Below, one piece after another: positions 42,925 through 52,322 of a stretch of 64,000 bases of DNA. The stretch is from Oxalobacteraceae bacterium OTU3CINTB1. GTDB lineage: Bacteria > Pseudomonadota > Gammaproteobacteria > Burkholderiales > Burkholderiaceae_D. Location of the stretch: assembly GCA_024123955.1 (NCBI GenBank), contig CP099652.1:4526001-4590000 (forward strand). Direction: 5' to 3'. Made by a program: the position numbers and the translations under genes. Position 1 is the stretch's first letter, and every line of letters begins with the position of its first letter. The notes beneath the pieces are model-generated. The model searched no databases, had not been told where the DNA came from, and saw only the letters and a list, made by a program, of their open reading frames with translations.

Positions 42925-45261
42925 TTACTTATATGCGCCGATGCTGACCGGCTGCATCGGCGTGCCCGCGATGTCGACCGCCGGCGCGTAGGTGGTGGTG
43001 CCGGCGCCCTTGGCGGGCGAGGTGCTGCGCAGGTGCAGGTCCGGCGTTCCCGTACGGGTGTACGAGACGAACTGCGGATCGGCGCTGACCGTGCCGCTGG
43101 CCACCAGGCCGTTACGCAAACTGAAGTTGTAGTTGGCGTTCTGGTACACCAGGTTGTTGCGGTAGGTGTTGCGGGTACCGGTCTTGCCCTGTTCAGAGAT
43201 GCCGTAGCGGTTGTCGTAGACGATGTTGTTGACCACGTGCGTGTTATCGGCCCCGGCGCCGCCGTGGTAGAAGTCGCCACCGCCGACGATGATGCCGATG
43301 CCGGAGTTGGCCACGGTGTTGTTGGCGATGACGACGTCGGTGGCGTCGTGCCACAGGTGGATCGCGCCTTGGGCGACGCGGTACACGACGTTGCCGACCA
43401 CGCTGCCCGAGGTGCTCACGTAGATGCCGTGCACATGGCTGCAGCCGGCCGGGCCGATGTCGTAGACAAAGTTATTGATGACATCGCCCTTGACGCCGTT
43501 GTAGTAGGAGTCCACGCCGATGGCCGAGCCGCCGGTGCCGTCACACGCGATGTTCTGGGCGACGTGGTGCACCCGGTTGTTGCGGATGACATCGTAGGAG
43601 CCGCCGTTGTAGATGCCGCTGCGCCACTTGGTGCCGCTCTGGTAGGCGCTGCCGTCCACCTCGAAGCCGTTGATCTCGACGTAGTTGCCGCGGTTGTCCC
43701 AGGCCACGCTGCTGCTCGAGTTCGCCGGCGGAACGATCTTCGCGCCCCACTTGGTGGTTGAGACGTAGTAGATGCGCCCGTTCGCGGTGCCGTTGGCGTT
43801 GGTCCTGAAGCCGCCCGCGTAGTTGCCTGGCGCCACGTGCACGGTGGTGCTCGGCGCGGCCAGCGCGGCGGCGCGCGCGATCGTCTTCAGCGGCGAGCCC
43901 TGCGTGCCGGAATTGCTGTCCGAGCCGCCGGTGGACACGTACAGGTGGTTGGCGGTGGCAGGCGTCGCGGTAGGCGTCGGCGTTGGCGTCGGGGTCGGGG
44001 TCGGCGTCGGGGTCGGCGTCGGGGTCGGCGTGGGCGTCGGCGTGGTGCCGGCGTACTCGTAGGCGCCCAGATCGTCGGCGGCGCCGGACGGTCGGCCCCT
44101 GCCGTCGAAGTCGATCGGTGGCGCGTCGACCGCCAGGCCCTTGTCGATCGCAGGCGAGGTGGCGCGCAAATGATAGTCGCCGCCACCGGTGCGCACGTAG
44201 TTGACGAACTGCGGCGCGGCCGCGATGGTCGCCACCGCCACGCCCTTCAGGAGCAGGTAGCCTTGGGATGACTGCTGGAACATCAGGTTGTTCGCATAGG
44301 TATTGTGGGAGCCGATGTTGCCCTGTTCGACCACGCCATAGACGGTGTCGTAGACGATGTTGTTCGTCACGCGCGAATTGTCCCCCGCCGCCGTCGCGTG
44401 GTAATAATCGCCGCTGCCCACCACCACGCCGGTGTCGGAGGCGAAGATGGTGTTGTTGACGACATCGACGCCCGAGGCGTCGTGCCACAGGCGCACCGCC
44501 GCGTTCGAGATGCCGTGGATGATATTATTCTTGACATCCGTGCCCGCGCTGTTGACGTAGACACCGTACATCGTGCGGCAGCCGTCGGCGCCGATATCGT
44601 GCACCATATTGTCGCGGACGTCATGCGCGCTGCCCTTGAAATAGCTGTCGGCGCCGATGCCGCCGCCCGTGGCGCAGGCGCCGCGCCCGATGTGGTGCAC
44701 GCGGTTGCCGTGCACGCCGCCGAACGAGCCGCCGGTGTAGATGCCGGTGGTCCAGACGGTGCCGGCGCGCGCCGCGCTGCCGTCGACCTCGAAGCCGACG
44801 ATGTCGACGTAGTCGCCGCGGTTGTCCCACGCCGCCGCCGTGCTGGAGGTGGCCGGCGGCACGATCTTCGCCCCCCACTTGCGGTCCGACACATACTTGA
44901 TGCGCGCGGTGGCCGTGCCGCTGGTGCTGGTGACGAAGCCGCCGGCATAGGTGCCGGGTGCGACGTGCACGATGGTACCGGGCGTGGCCGCCTGCGCCGC
45001 CCGGCCGATGGTCAGGAATGGCGCCGCCTGGGTGCCGGGGTTGCTGTCTGAACCTGTGGTTGAAACATAGAGCTCGCTGGCGGCGGCCGCGCCGTTGTAG
45101 GTGACGCTGGCGGCCAGCACGGGCGCTTGCGCCGCCGTGGCCGCATGCCGTCCCTGGTCGCCGCCGCTGCCGCCGCCGCAAGCGGCCAGCAGCATTGCGC
45201 AGGCGCCCAGACCGATGGTCGTGGCGCTCCCTTGGGACAGGTAGTTGACAGAATTGTTCAT
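42925..45261 (-). CDS. Lipoprotein with two homologous right-handed beta-helix domains joined by a Pro-Thr linker
   Basis: 778 residues; ATG chosen because GAGGAAAG lies just before it. Signal peptide with lipobox LLAAC (Cys28). Two repeats of the same unit: DUF1565-like start (ELYVSTTGSDSNPGTQAAPF / HLYVSTGGSDSNSGTQGSPL), then beta-helix coils with many NN turns (VNNTIFASDTGVVVGSGDYY / ANNTVANSGIGIIVGGGDFY). A PT-repeat linker of about 27 residues (about 405-431) separates them. Such helices bind or cleave polysaccharides; no catalytic residues can be assigned. It faces the polysaccharide genes and precedes wzc/wza on the same strand. Confidence 0.8.
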   Translation of the reverse strand: MNNSVNYLSQGSATTIGLGACAMLLAACGGGSGGDQGRHAATAAQAPVLAASVTYNGAAAASELYVSTTGSDSNPGTQAAPFLTIGRAAQAATPGTIVHVAPGTYAGGFVTSTSGTATARIKYVSDRKWGAKIVPPATSSTAAAWDNRGDYVDIVGFEVDGSAARAGTVWTTGIYTGGSFGGVHGNRVHHIGRGACATGGGIGADSYFKGSAHDVRDNMVHDIGADGCRTMYGVYVNSAGTDVKNNIIHGISNAAVRLWHDASGVDVVNNTIFASDTGVVVGSGDYYHATAAGDNSRVTNNIVYDTVYGVVEQGNIGSHNTYANNLMFQQSSQGYLLLKGVAVATIAAAPQFVNYVRTGGGDYHLRATSPAIDKGLAVDAPPIDFDGRGRPSGAADDLGAYEYAGTTPTPTPTPTPTPTPTPTPTPTPTPTATPATANHLYVSTGGSDSNSGTQGSPLKTIARAAALAAPSTTVHVAPGNYAGGFRTNANGTANGRIYYVSTTKWGAKIVPPANSSSSVAWDNRGNYVEINGFEVDGSAYQSGTKWRSGIYNGGSYDVIRNNRVHHVAQNIACDGTGGSAIGVDSYYNGVKGDVINNFVYDIGPAGCSHVHGIYVSTSGSVVGNVVYRVAQGAIHLWHDATDVVIANNTVANSGIGIIVGGGDFYHGGAGADNTHVVNNIVYDNRYGISEQGKTGTRNTYRNNLVYQNANYNFSLRNGLVASGTVSADPQFVSYTRTGTPDLHLRSTSPAKGAGTTTYAPAVDIAGTPMQPVSIGAYK
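43972..44045. repeat. Short tandem repeat encoding the Pro-Thr linker
   Basis: About 74 bp of GTCGG(G/C)GTCGG-type units of 6 and 12 bases, in-frame inside the beta-helix gene. A six-base period keeps the frame, so slippage would change linker length by whole PT pairs. Confidence 0.7.
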
Positions 45262-45384
45262 CAGACTTTCCTCGTTCATGAAGTGAATGAGGAAGGTTTG
45301 ATCTGAATCAAATTCTATAGTTCAATGCTTTTAGAAAAAAATTCTGGCAAGACATTATTGCAACAAAAAAGCGCGCGCGTGCCG

Positions 45385-47595
45385 TCACGCGTCGTTGAAC
45401 ACCACCCCGTGCGGCGCGATGCCGGCCTGGTTGAGCCGCTTGACCGCCGCGTTGAGTTGCACTTCGGTGGTCACGCCGGCGCGCGTGACCAGGAACACGG
45501 CGCCGGCGTGGGCCCCGACGACCAGCGCGTCGGCCGCCTCCATCACCGGCGGTGCCGTCATCAGCACCACATCGTAGCGGGCGCCGAGCGACTCGAGCAG
45601 GCTGGCTAGGTGGCGGTGCTGCAACAGCTCCGTCTGCTGCGGCAGCACGCTGCCGCAAGGAATGAAATCAAGATGGTCGGCAACCCCGTGGCGCACCGCC
45701 ATGTGCGGCTGCAGCGCGCCGGCAAGGCACTCGGCCAGCCCGCCGGAGCGCTCGATGCCGAAGTACTCGTGCAGGCGGCCGTCGCGCAGGTCGGCGTCGA
45801 TCAGCAAGGTGCGCTTGCCGCCCGAGGCCATCAGCAGCGCCAGGTTGACCGACACGAACGAGGCGCCCACCCGCCGCGTCGGCCCCAGGCAGCTGACGAC
45901 GTTGTTGCGGCTGTGCGGCAAGACGAACTGCAGCGTGGCGCGGAACGCCCGCAGGCTTTCGGCCGCCGCGTCGTCCGGCGCGGCTTGCGCCAGCAGCAGC
46001 GGCGCCCGCTTGCGTGCCTGCCGCCGCAGCCGGTCCTGGCTGCGGCTGTGCGGGATGGTCGCATGCACGGTGCGCGCGCCCAGCATCGCCTCGATGCGCT
46101 CGGGGTCGTCGATGCCGCCGCCCAGCGCCTTGCTGGCGAAGGCCAGCAAGGCGCCCAGGAACAAGCCGGTGACCATGCCCAGCGCCACGATCAGCGAACG
46201 GTTCGGCTTGAGCGGACGCTCCGGCGCCACCGGCATATCGACCATGCGCACATTGCCCACCCGCCCCACCGCCACCAGGCGCAACTGCTGCGCCGTGTTC
46301 AGCAGCTCGGTGTACAGGTCGGTGCTGACCTTGACGTCGCGCGCCAGGCGCGCCTGCTCCTGCTCGACCAGCGGCAGGCGCCTGATGCGCGTCTCGAGCG
46401 CGTCGATCTCGCGCAGCGTCTCGCGGCTCTGCTGGTTGAGCGCCTGCAGCAGCGGATGCTCGTCGGTGTAGCGCCCCAGCAGCTCGGCGCGTTTTTGCGT
46501 CAAGGTGCTGCGGCGCGTCTGCGCCGCCGCCAGGGTGTCGAGCGCGATGCGCACCTCCTGCTCGAGGTTGACGGTGGCGTGGCTGCTGCGGTAGCCGTTG
46601 TAGCTGGCCTCGGCGGCTTCGAGCTGGTGGCGCAGCACCGGCAGCTGGCGGTCGAGGAAGGCCAGCGTCTTTTGCGCCTCCTCGGTGCGGCGCGCCAGGT
46701 TTTGCCGCATGTATTCGGTGCCGATCTCGGTCAGGGTGGCGTACACCTGCTGCGGGTTGGCGCCGTGCAGCTTGACCGCGATCACGCCCGACTGCTTGCC
46801 CTGTTCGGCGATCTGCAGCGCGCCCTGCACCTGCTCGAGCGCGGCCAGGCGCGAGCTGCGGCGCAGCGTGAAGCGGGCGCCGGGGTTGGCGCGCAGCCGC
46901 GTCACCAACAGGTCGATCGGGCCGTCGGGGCCGGCGGCGTGCGCGGCCTGCCCCGTCTCGCCCTCCAGCACCGGGCGCCCCTTGCTGTCGGCGAGCCGGT
47001 AACGCCCGCCGCCGAGTGCGGTGATGGCGAAGTCCTGGTTGTACATGGCGTCGGGCACGTCGAAGCTGGCGACCTCGATTTTCTCGCCGCCCCACACATA
47101 GCCGCCGCGGCCCAGCAGGCCGGGCGCGGACAGCGCGCTGCCGCGGCGCGCCGCGAGCCATTCGCCGCCCAGCGGGAAATAGCGCGGCCGCGCGTCGATG
47201 TACAGGCGCAAGGTGTCGACCGCCCGCGCCACCACCAGCCGCGAGTGCAGCAGTTCCATCTCGGCGATCGCCGCCTTCTTGGTTTCGAACAGCGACGACA
47301 CGTCGTTGAGGATGTTCTTCGACGCGTTCGGGGTGTCCTCCTCCACGTGCAGCAGCATGTTGGCCTCGTACACCGGGCGCGCGGCCAGCGCGTACGCCAG
47401 CGCCGCCAGGGTGCACAGCGCGGCCACGCCGATGATCAGCCAGCGGCGCGCGACCAGCGTCTGGAAGTACGCGCGCCACGGCAGCGCGCCCGGATCCGGC
47501 TCGGGCAGCGGATCGACCCGCTCGATCAGTTGGGTCGGCGCGGCGATGCCGCGCAGCGCGCGCAGTTGCGGCGGGGTGTCGTAAGCGTCGTTCAT
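45385..47595 (-). CDS. wzc: Wzz/BY-kinase-type polysaccharide co-polymerase with degenerate kinase motifs
   Basis: 736 residues. N-terminal Wzz domain with TM at about 52-72 (WLIIGVAALCTLAALAYALA), long periplasmic coiled helices and second TM near 455-475 (LIVALGMVTGLFLGALLAF). The C-terminal Wzc-type nucleotide domain is altered. Walker A GPTRRVGAS (571-579) has Ala578 where Lys is required, and Walker B reads VLMTAPP with Thr680 in place of Asp. Walker A' keeps DAD (D600, D602). The C-terminal Tyr cluster is missing: the protein ends GVVFNDA. Chain-length control is likely, kinase activity unlikely. It follows wza by 7 bp. Confidence 0.88.
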   Translation of the reverse strand: MNDAYDTPPQLRALRGIAAPTQLIERVDPLPEPDPGALPWRAYFQTLVARRWLIIGVAALCTLAALAYALAARPVYEANMLLHVEEDTPNASKNILNDVSSLFETKKAAIAEMELLHSRLVVARAVDTLRLYIDARPRYFPLGGEWLAARRGSALSAPGLLGRGGYVWGGEKIEVASFDVPDAMYNQDFAITALGGGRYRLADSKGRPVLEGETGQAAHAAGPDGPIDLLVTRLRANPGARFTLRRSSRLAALEQVQGALQIAEQGKQSGVIAVKLHGANPQQVYATLTEIGTEYMRQNLARRTEEAQKTLAFLDRQLPVLRHQLEAAEASYNGYRSSHATVNLEQEVRIALDTLAAAQTRRSTLTQKRAELLGRYTDEHPLLQALNQQSRETLREIDALETRIRRLPLVEQEQARLARDVKVSTDLYTELLNTAQQLRLVAVGRVGNVRMVDMPVAPERPLKPNRSLIVALGMVTGLFLGALLAFASKALGGGIDDPERIEAMLGARTVHATIPHSRSQDRLRRQARKRAPLLLAQAAPDDAAAESLRAFRATLQFVLPHSRNNVVSCLGPTRRVGASFVSVNLALLMASGGKRTLLIDADLRDGRLHEYFGIERSGGLAECLAGALQPHMAVRHGVADHLDFIPCGSVLPQQTELLQHRHLASLLESLGARYDVVLMTAPPVMEAADALVVGAHAGAVFLVTRAGVTTEVQLNAAVKRLNQAGIAPHGVVFNDA

Positions 47596-47602
47596 GGTGG
47601 GC

Positions 47603-48751
47603 CTATGGTCTGGTGGTGGCGCCGACGGCGGACGACAGCTCGCCGGGGAACAGCTGGCTGATCGCGCGGTGCCAGTTGGCCAGCGGCGACGCGGCCACGT
47701 ACACGACGTCCTTGGGGCGCAGCGCGAAGCGTTCGGCCAGCGCCAGCGCCCGCGACGGCCGGGCGTCGAGCCGGTACACGCGCGGCCCCTGCGCCGTCTG
47801 CCGCACCACGTACACCTGGCCGGCGTCGCCGCTCTGCGGATTGATGCCGCCGACTTCGCCGAGCGCCTCGTTCAGGGTCAGCCGGCCGTCGTGCATGGTC
47901 AGCGAACGCGGTTGCAACACCTCGCCGGCGACGAACACCTTGCTCTCGTCGCGCGGCGGCACCCGCACGATATCGCCGTTGGCCAGCATCACGGCGGCGG
48001 CGTGGCGGCCGTCGCGCAGCGCCCGGATCAGGTCGACCTGGTGGCGCCGCCCCGCGCGCTCGACGGTGATGCGGCTCTGGTCGGCGTTGGGCGTCAGGCC
48101 GCCGGCCCGGTTGACCGCCTCGAGCAGGGTCATCGGAATGTCGTTGACGGTTTGCAGGCCCGGCGTGCGCACTTCGCCGTCGATGTAGACGCGCTGACTG
48201 CGGTAGGCCTGCACGCTGAGCGTGACGCGCGGATCGCGGAAGTAGCGTGCCAGCCGCTTGGTCAGCAAGGCGCCGGCCTGCTCGCGCGTGAGCCCGGCGA
48301 AGTCCATGCTGCCGGCGAACGGGAACTGCAGCTTGCCGTGCTGGTCGATGACAAAACTGGCGGCCGGCGGCCCCAGCCCGGCGCCGTCGACGCCCTGGTC
48401 GCGCGCCACCGCGCCGGTCAGCTCCGGATGGTCCCACAGGGTGATTGCCAGCACGTCGCCGACGCCCAGGATATAGGTATACAAGCCCGGCTCGGTGACG
48501 GCCAGGCTGCCCAGGTCCTGGCCGGCCGCCGGCGCGCTGGCGTTACTCTTCTGCTCGGCGTCCAGCCATTGCTCGGTGATGGGAATGACCTCGGCGTCTT
48601 CCGGCGCGGGCGCGCTGTGCATGCCGGTGGCGCAGCCGCCCAGCATGCACAGCGCGAAGGCGAAGAAGAAGGCGAGCCTGGGCGCGCGCGGCGGCCGCGC
48701 CGGCAAATATGCGTGGCGGACAGTGAAAATAGACGGTGTGACGTTGTGCAT
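47603..48751 (-). CDS. wza: Wza-type outer-membrane polysaccharide export lipoprotein
   Basis: 382 residues; ATG with GGAGG six bases before it. Signal peptide with lipobox LGGC (Cys40). Poly_export domain (LYTYILGVGDVLAITLWDHP) and two SLBB domains (VYIDGEVRTPGLQTVNDIPM; VFVAGEVLQPRSLTMHDGRL) that form the periplasmic channel. The C-terminal region (about 345-382) is the likely outer-membrane helix. Upstream gene of the pair with the Wzz/BY-kinase protein. It exports the finished polymer across the outer membrane. Confidence 0.92.
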   Translation of the reverse strand: MHNVTPSIFTVRHAYLPARPPRAPRLAFFFAFALCMLGGCATGMHSAPAPEDAEVIPITEQWLDAEQKSNASAPAAGQDLGSLAVTEPGLYTYILGVGDVLAITLWDHPELTGAVARDQGVDGAGLGPPAASFVIDQHGKLQFPFAGSMDFAGLTREQAGALLTKRLARYFRDPRVTLSVQAYRSQRVYIDGEVRTPGLQTVNDIPMTLLEAVNRAGGLTPNADQSRITVERAGRRHQVDLIRALRDGRHAAAVMLANGDIVRVPPRDESKVFVAGEVLQPRSLTMHDGRLTLNEALGEVGGINPQSGDAGQVYVVRQTAQGPRVYRLDARPSRALALAERFALRPKDVVYVAASPLANWHRAISQLFPGELSSAVGATTRP

Positions 48752-48919
48752 GACGGGCCTCCGGAAGCTCGACCAGAGTAGATCGCGTCCCGCCGTGCGG
48801 CCTTGTTTCACATCAAACGCGCGACTGTGCGGCAAACCCGCGCCGGGCGCGCGCCCCGCACGGAGCGCGAATTTACCAGCGACAAAGATGTGTTCGGGAA
48901 TTTAGCTTTGGGTAACCGC

Positions 48920-51622
48920 CTACGCGGCGACCTCGCTGAGCCGCACGGGCGGCGGCGCGGCGTCCGCCGAGCGCTCCAGCAACGCCGCGAGTTGCTCCGG
49001 CGGCAGCGGCTCGCTGAACAGATAGCCCTGCATCTCGTCGCAGCCGTTGGCGCGCAGGAAGCCGCGCTGCTGCTCGGTTTCCACGCCCTCGGCGATCACG
49101 CGCAGCTTGAGCCGGTGCGCCAGGCCGATGATGGAGCTGGCGATGGCCTGGTCGCCGGCGCTGTGGGCCAGGTCGCGCACGAAGGACTTGTCGATCTTGA
49201 GGGTGCTGATCGGGAACGACTTGAGCGCCGACAGGCTGGAATAACCGGTGCCGAAGTCGTCGATCGACAGCGCCACGCCCATCGTCCGCAACTGCGCCAT
49301 CTTGCCGAGCGCGCGCGCCAGGTCGCGCATGATCACGCCCTCGGTCACCTCCAGCTCCAGCCAGCGCGGCGCCATGCCGCTGTCGGCCAGCGCCAGCGCC
49401 ACCCGCTCGACCAGCCGGCCCTCCTCAAACTGGCGCGGCGAAACGTTGACCGAGATGCACAGCGGCGCCAGGCCGGCGTCCTGCCAGGCGCGGTTTTGGT
49501 GGCAAGCCTCGCGCAGCACCCACTCGCCCAGCGCCACGATCATGCCGCTCTCCTCGGCCAGCGGAATGAAGCGGTCCGGCCCGATCACGCCGTGCTCCGG
49601 ATGCACCCAGCGCACCAGCGCCTCGGCGCCGAAAATGCGGCCGCTGCGCAAGTCCACCTTCGGCTGGTACACCAGCCGGAACTGCCGGTGCTCCAGCGCC
49701 TGGCGCATGCCCTCGAGCAGCACCAGCTTTTGCTCGATCTCGGCGTTCATTTCGCGCGCATAGAACTGGCAGTTGTTCTTGCCCAGCTCCTTGGCGCGGT
49801 ACATCGCCGCGTCGGCGTGCATCAGCAGCGTTTCGGCGTCGGCGCCGTCGTGGGGATGGACCGCCACGCCGATGCTGCAGCTGACCTGCACCTGCTGTCC
49901 ACCCACGCCGATCGGTTGCAGCACGGCCTCGCGCACGCGCTCGAGCACCGCCTCCGCCCCGGCTTGGCCGTCGTCGCGGGCGGCCTGCCGCAGCATCAGC
50001 ACGAATTCGTCGCCGCCGAAGCGGCCCACGGTGTCGCCCGGACGCAGGCAGGCGGCCATGCGCCCGGCCACCACCTTGAGCAGCGCGTCGCCGGCGTTGT
50101 GACCCAGGCCGTCGTTGACCAGCTTGAAGCCGTCGAGATCGATGAACGCCACCAGCAAGGTGTCGGCGCCACCATGTCCACGCGCCTCCGCGATGGTCAG
50201 CTCCAGCCGCTCGGTAATCAGGATGCGGTTCGGCAGGCCGGTCAGCGTGTCGTGATGGGCCAGGTGCTGCATGCGCTCCTCGGCCAGCTTGCGCTCGGTG
50301 ATGTCGCGCACGATCGCCACCACGCCGCCTTCGACCGGCACCACCTGCTGGTGCAGCCAGCGCGCGCTCAGCTCTGGGATGGTGTTTTCCCATTCCTGCT
50401 CGTGCACGCCGCCGGCCTGCGTCACGCGCACCAGGTCGGCGAACATGCCGTTCTCGCGCGCCGCCGGCACCAGCCGCAGCAAGGTGGTGCGGCACAGGCG
50501 CTCGCGGCTGACGCCGGTGAACTGTTCGGCGCGCAAGTTGGCGTCGACGATCTTGAAGTCGACGATCGCGCCGGTGCCGTCGCGCACCTCGCGCATGACG
50601 AAGAAGGCGTCCAGGCTGGCCGCCGACGCCGCCGCATAGGTTTCCTGCGCGCGCCGCACGCGGGCGCGGTGGCGCGCGCCCTGCCACGACCACAGCCACA
50701 GCAGGCCGGTGGCGATCGCCAGCGCCAGGCTGGCCGCGCCGGCCCGCCACAGGATCTCGCGCCGCTTGCGCTCGAACTCGGCCATCTGTTCCTTCTCGTC
50801 CAGACCGGCGACGACCTTGAGCGCCGCGCCATGCAGTTCGCTCACTCCGCTGAAGCGGCTCACGCCGTCCTCCGGCTGGGGCCGGGCCACCGACTGCGGG
50901 CCGGCCGGCGCCGCCTGCGCGGCCAGGCGCTGGCCGAACGACACCTTGTCGCCGATGCGCAAGGCGCGCACCACGCCGTCCGTGCCGATCAGCCCCAGCA
51001 TGCCGCGCTCGCCCATGCGGCTGCGCTCATAGCCGCTGGTGAAATACGCCGGATCGGTTTCGACCATGACGATGCCGGCGAAGTTGCCTTTCTCGTCATC
51101 GAGCCGGCGCGTGAAATGCAGATGCCAGTCGGTGTTGGCGGCATCGCGCGCGGGTTCGCCGACGAAGGTCGTGCCGCTGTCGCGCTGCTGGTGGAAGTTG
51201 AAGTAGCGCTGGTCGGCCACCGAGGCCGGCGCCGCGCGCGGACTGATGGCGACCGTCATGCCGTCGCGGTCGACGATGCTGACGGTGAACACCAGGCCCG
51301 ACGGCAGCAAGCCCTCGCGGCCCAGTTCCGGCAGCGCGCCCAGGGTACCGCGCCGCTCGACCGCGTACTTGAGCACGCGCAGCGTTTGATCGATGCCATC
51401 CAGGCCGCGCGCCACCTGCGCCTCGTAGGTGCCCAGCACCTCGCGCAGCGAATCGGCGGCGGCAGCGCGCGCGCGCCCGCGTTCGACATCGATCTCGTTG
51501 AGCGACAGCAGCCAGATCGCCACCAGCAGCAGCAGCGCGAACAGCGGCAGCGAGATGTACGTATCGAGCCCGCGCCGCAGCCAGCGCGCGCGCAGGCTGT
51601 CGCCCGCCCTGGATGCCGTCAT
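48920..51622 (-). CDS. Membrane-bound Cache-PAS-GGDEF-EAL protein
   Basis: 900 residues. TM1 about 23-43, extracytoplasmic double-Cache-like region about 45-290 (VFTVSIVDRDGMTVAISPRA; DTDPAYFTSGYE-like core), TM2 about 305-325, PAS about 345-455, GGDEF with intact GRFGGDEFV and RPGD I-site at the usual spacing, EAL with GAEALVRW, DDFGTGYSSLSALKS and EGVET. Both catalytic signatures are complete, so it could make or break cyclic di-GMP depending on signal. The start overlaps the stop of the periplasmic binding protein by 4 bp, implying a sensor pair. Confidence 0.93.
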   Translation of the reverse strand: MTASRAGDSLRARWLRRGLDTYISLPLFALLLLVAIWLLSLNEIDVERGRARAAAADSLREVLGTYEAQVARGLDGIDQTLRVLKYAVERRGTLGALPELGREGLLPSGLVFTVSIVDRDGMTVAISPRAAPASVADQRYFNFHQQRDSGTTFVGEPARDAANTDWHLHFTRRLDDEKGNFAGIVMVETDPAYFTSGYERSRMGERGMLGLIGTDGVVRALRIGDKVSFGQRLAAQAAPAGPQSVARPQPEDGVSRFSGVSELHGAALKVVAGLDEKEQMAEFERKRREILWRAGAASLALAIATGLLWLWSWQGARHRARVRRAQETYAAASAASLDAFFVMREVRDGTGAIVDFKIVDANLRAEQFTGVSRERLCRTTLLRLVPAARENGMFADLVRVTQAGGVHEQEWENTIPELSARWLHQQVVPVEGGVVAIVRDITERKLAEERMQHLAHHDTLTGLPNRILITERLELTIAEARGHGGADTLLVAFIDLDGFKLVNDGLGHNAGDALLKVVAGRMAACLRPGDTVGRFGGDEFVLMLRQAARDDGQAGAEAVLERVREAVLQPIGVGGQQVQVSCSIGVAVHPHDGADAETLLMHADAAMYRAKELGKNNCQFYAREMNAEIEQKLVLLEGMRQALEHRQFRLVYQPKVDLRSGRIFGAEALVRWVHPEHGVIGPDRFIPLAEESGMIVALGEWVLREACHQNRAWQDAGLAPLCISVNVSPRQFEEGRLVERVALALADSGMAPRWLELEVTEGVIMRDLARALGKMAQLRTMGVALSIDDFGTGYSSLSALKSFPISTLKIDKSFVRDLAHSAGDQAIASSIIGLAHRLKLRVIAEGVETEQQRGFLRANGCDEMQGYLFSEPLPPEQLAALLERSADAAPPPVRLSEVAA

Positions 51623-52071
51623 GGCCGCACCTCCAGCACCTTGACGCTGGCGTCGAGGGCGGCGCGGTCGATGTAGCCGATCATGGCCGGATTGTCGGCC
51701 ACCAGGCGGCGCACGGCGGCGCTATTGTGCAACTCGCGCGGCGGCTGGCCACGTCCAGTGAACACCATCTTGCTCCAGTAAGCCTTCATCAGCGCCGGCG
51801 AGCGGTCCGCCACGCGCCGGTAGAAGGCGTCGCGCAGGGCGCTGCCGGGTGGCAGGTCGAGCGCCACCGCCGCTGCGCCGTTGGGAAAGCGGTCGGTTTG
51901 CGCCATGAAGATGGCCGCCACCTGCCCGGAACGCAGCGAAGACAGCGGATTTTTGGCCGACACCACGATCACCGTATCATGCTGGCCACCCTCGGCGGCG
52001 AACGCCGGCCGGCCGCCCGGCAGCAGGGCCGACAGCATCAATAAAAGCAGGGTCAAGCAACGAGCGGTCAT
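51619..52071 (-). CDS. Small periplasmic phosphate-binding-like (PBP-like) protein
   Basis: 150 residues. Signal peptide (MTARCLTLLLLMLSALLPGG, ending RPAFA-AEG). The rest matches PBP-like proteins of the PstS group (VIVVSAKNPLSSLRSGQVAA; FPNGAAAVALDLPPGSALRD; FYRRVADRSPALMKAYWSKM; NPAMIGYIDRAAL). It is about half the size of a full PstS. Overlaps the GGDEF-EAL gene, suggesting it presents a ligand to that receptor's Cache domain. Ligand not determined. Confidence 0.85.
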   Translation of the reverse strand: MTARCLTLLLLMLSALLPGGRPAFAAEGGQHDTVIVVSAKNPLSSLRSGQVAAIFMAQTDRFPNGAAAVALDLPPGSALRDAFYRRVADRSPALMKAYWSKMVFTGRGQPPRELHNSAAVRRLVADNPAMIGYIDRAALDASVKVLEVRP

Positions 52072-52322
52072 GCGATATTCCTGTCTGTGTTCCCGATGGT
52101 GCCTAGCGCGGTCGCCGGTACGCCGTGTTCGGGCGCGAGGGCGCCGGCGACCACAGACGGGCGTCTGTTCTTCAGAATGGGAAAGATGGCAATGTCGCTA
52201 CACGGCTTGAGCCGCGCGCGAAAAACTGCCATAAAGAAACTTTAGATGAAGTGGAGCAATATACCAAGAATTCTATCGAAAAACCACATTAATTTTTAGT
52301 AGAATTGCATTAATAATATGCT

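Noticed and set aside
43972..44045. Repeats near 44 kb as a CRISPR array
   Set aside because: Units are 6-12 bases without spacers and encode a Pro-Thr linker in frame. No CRISPR array was seen elsewhere.
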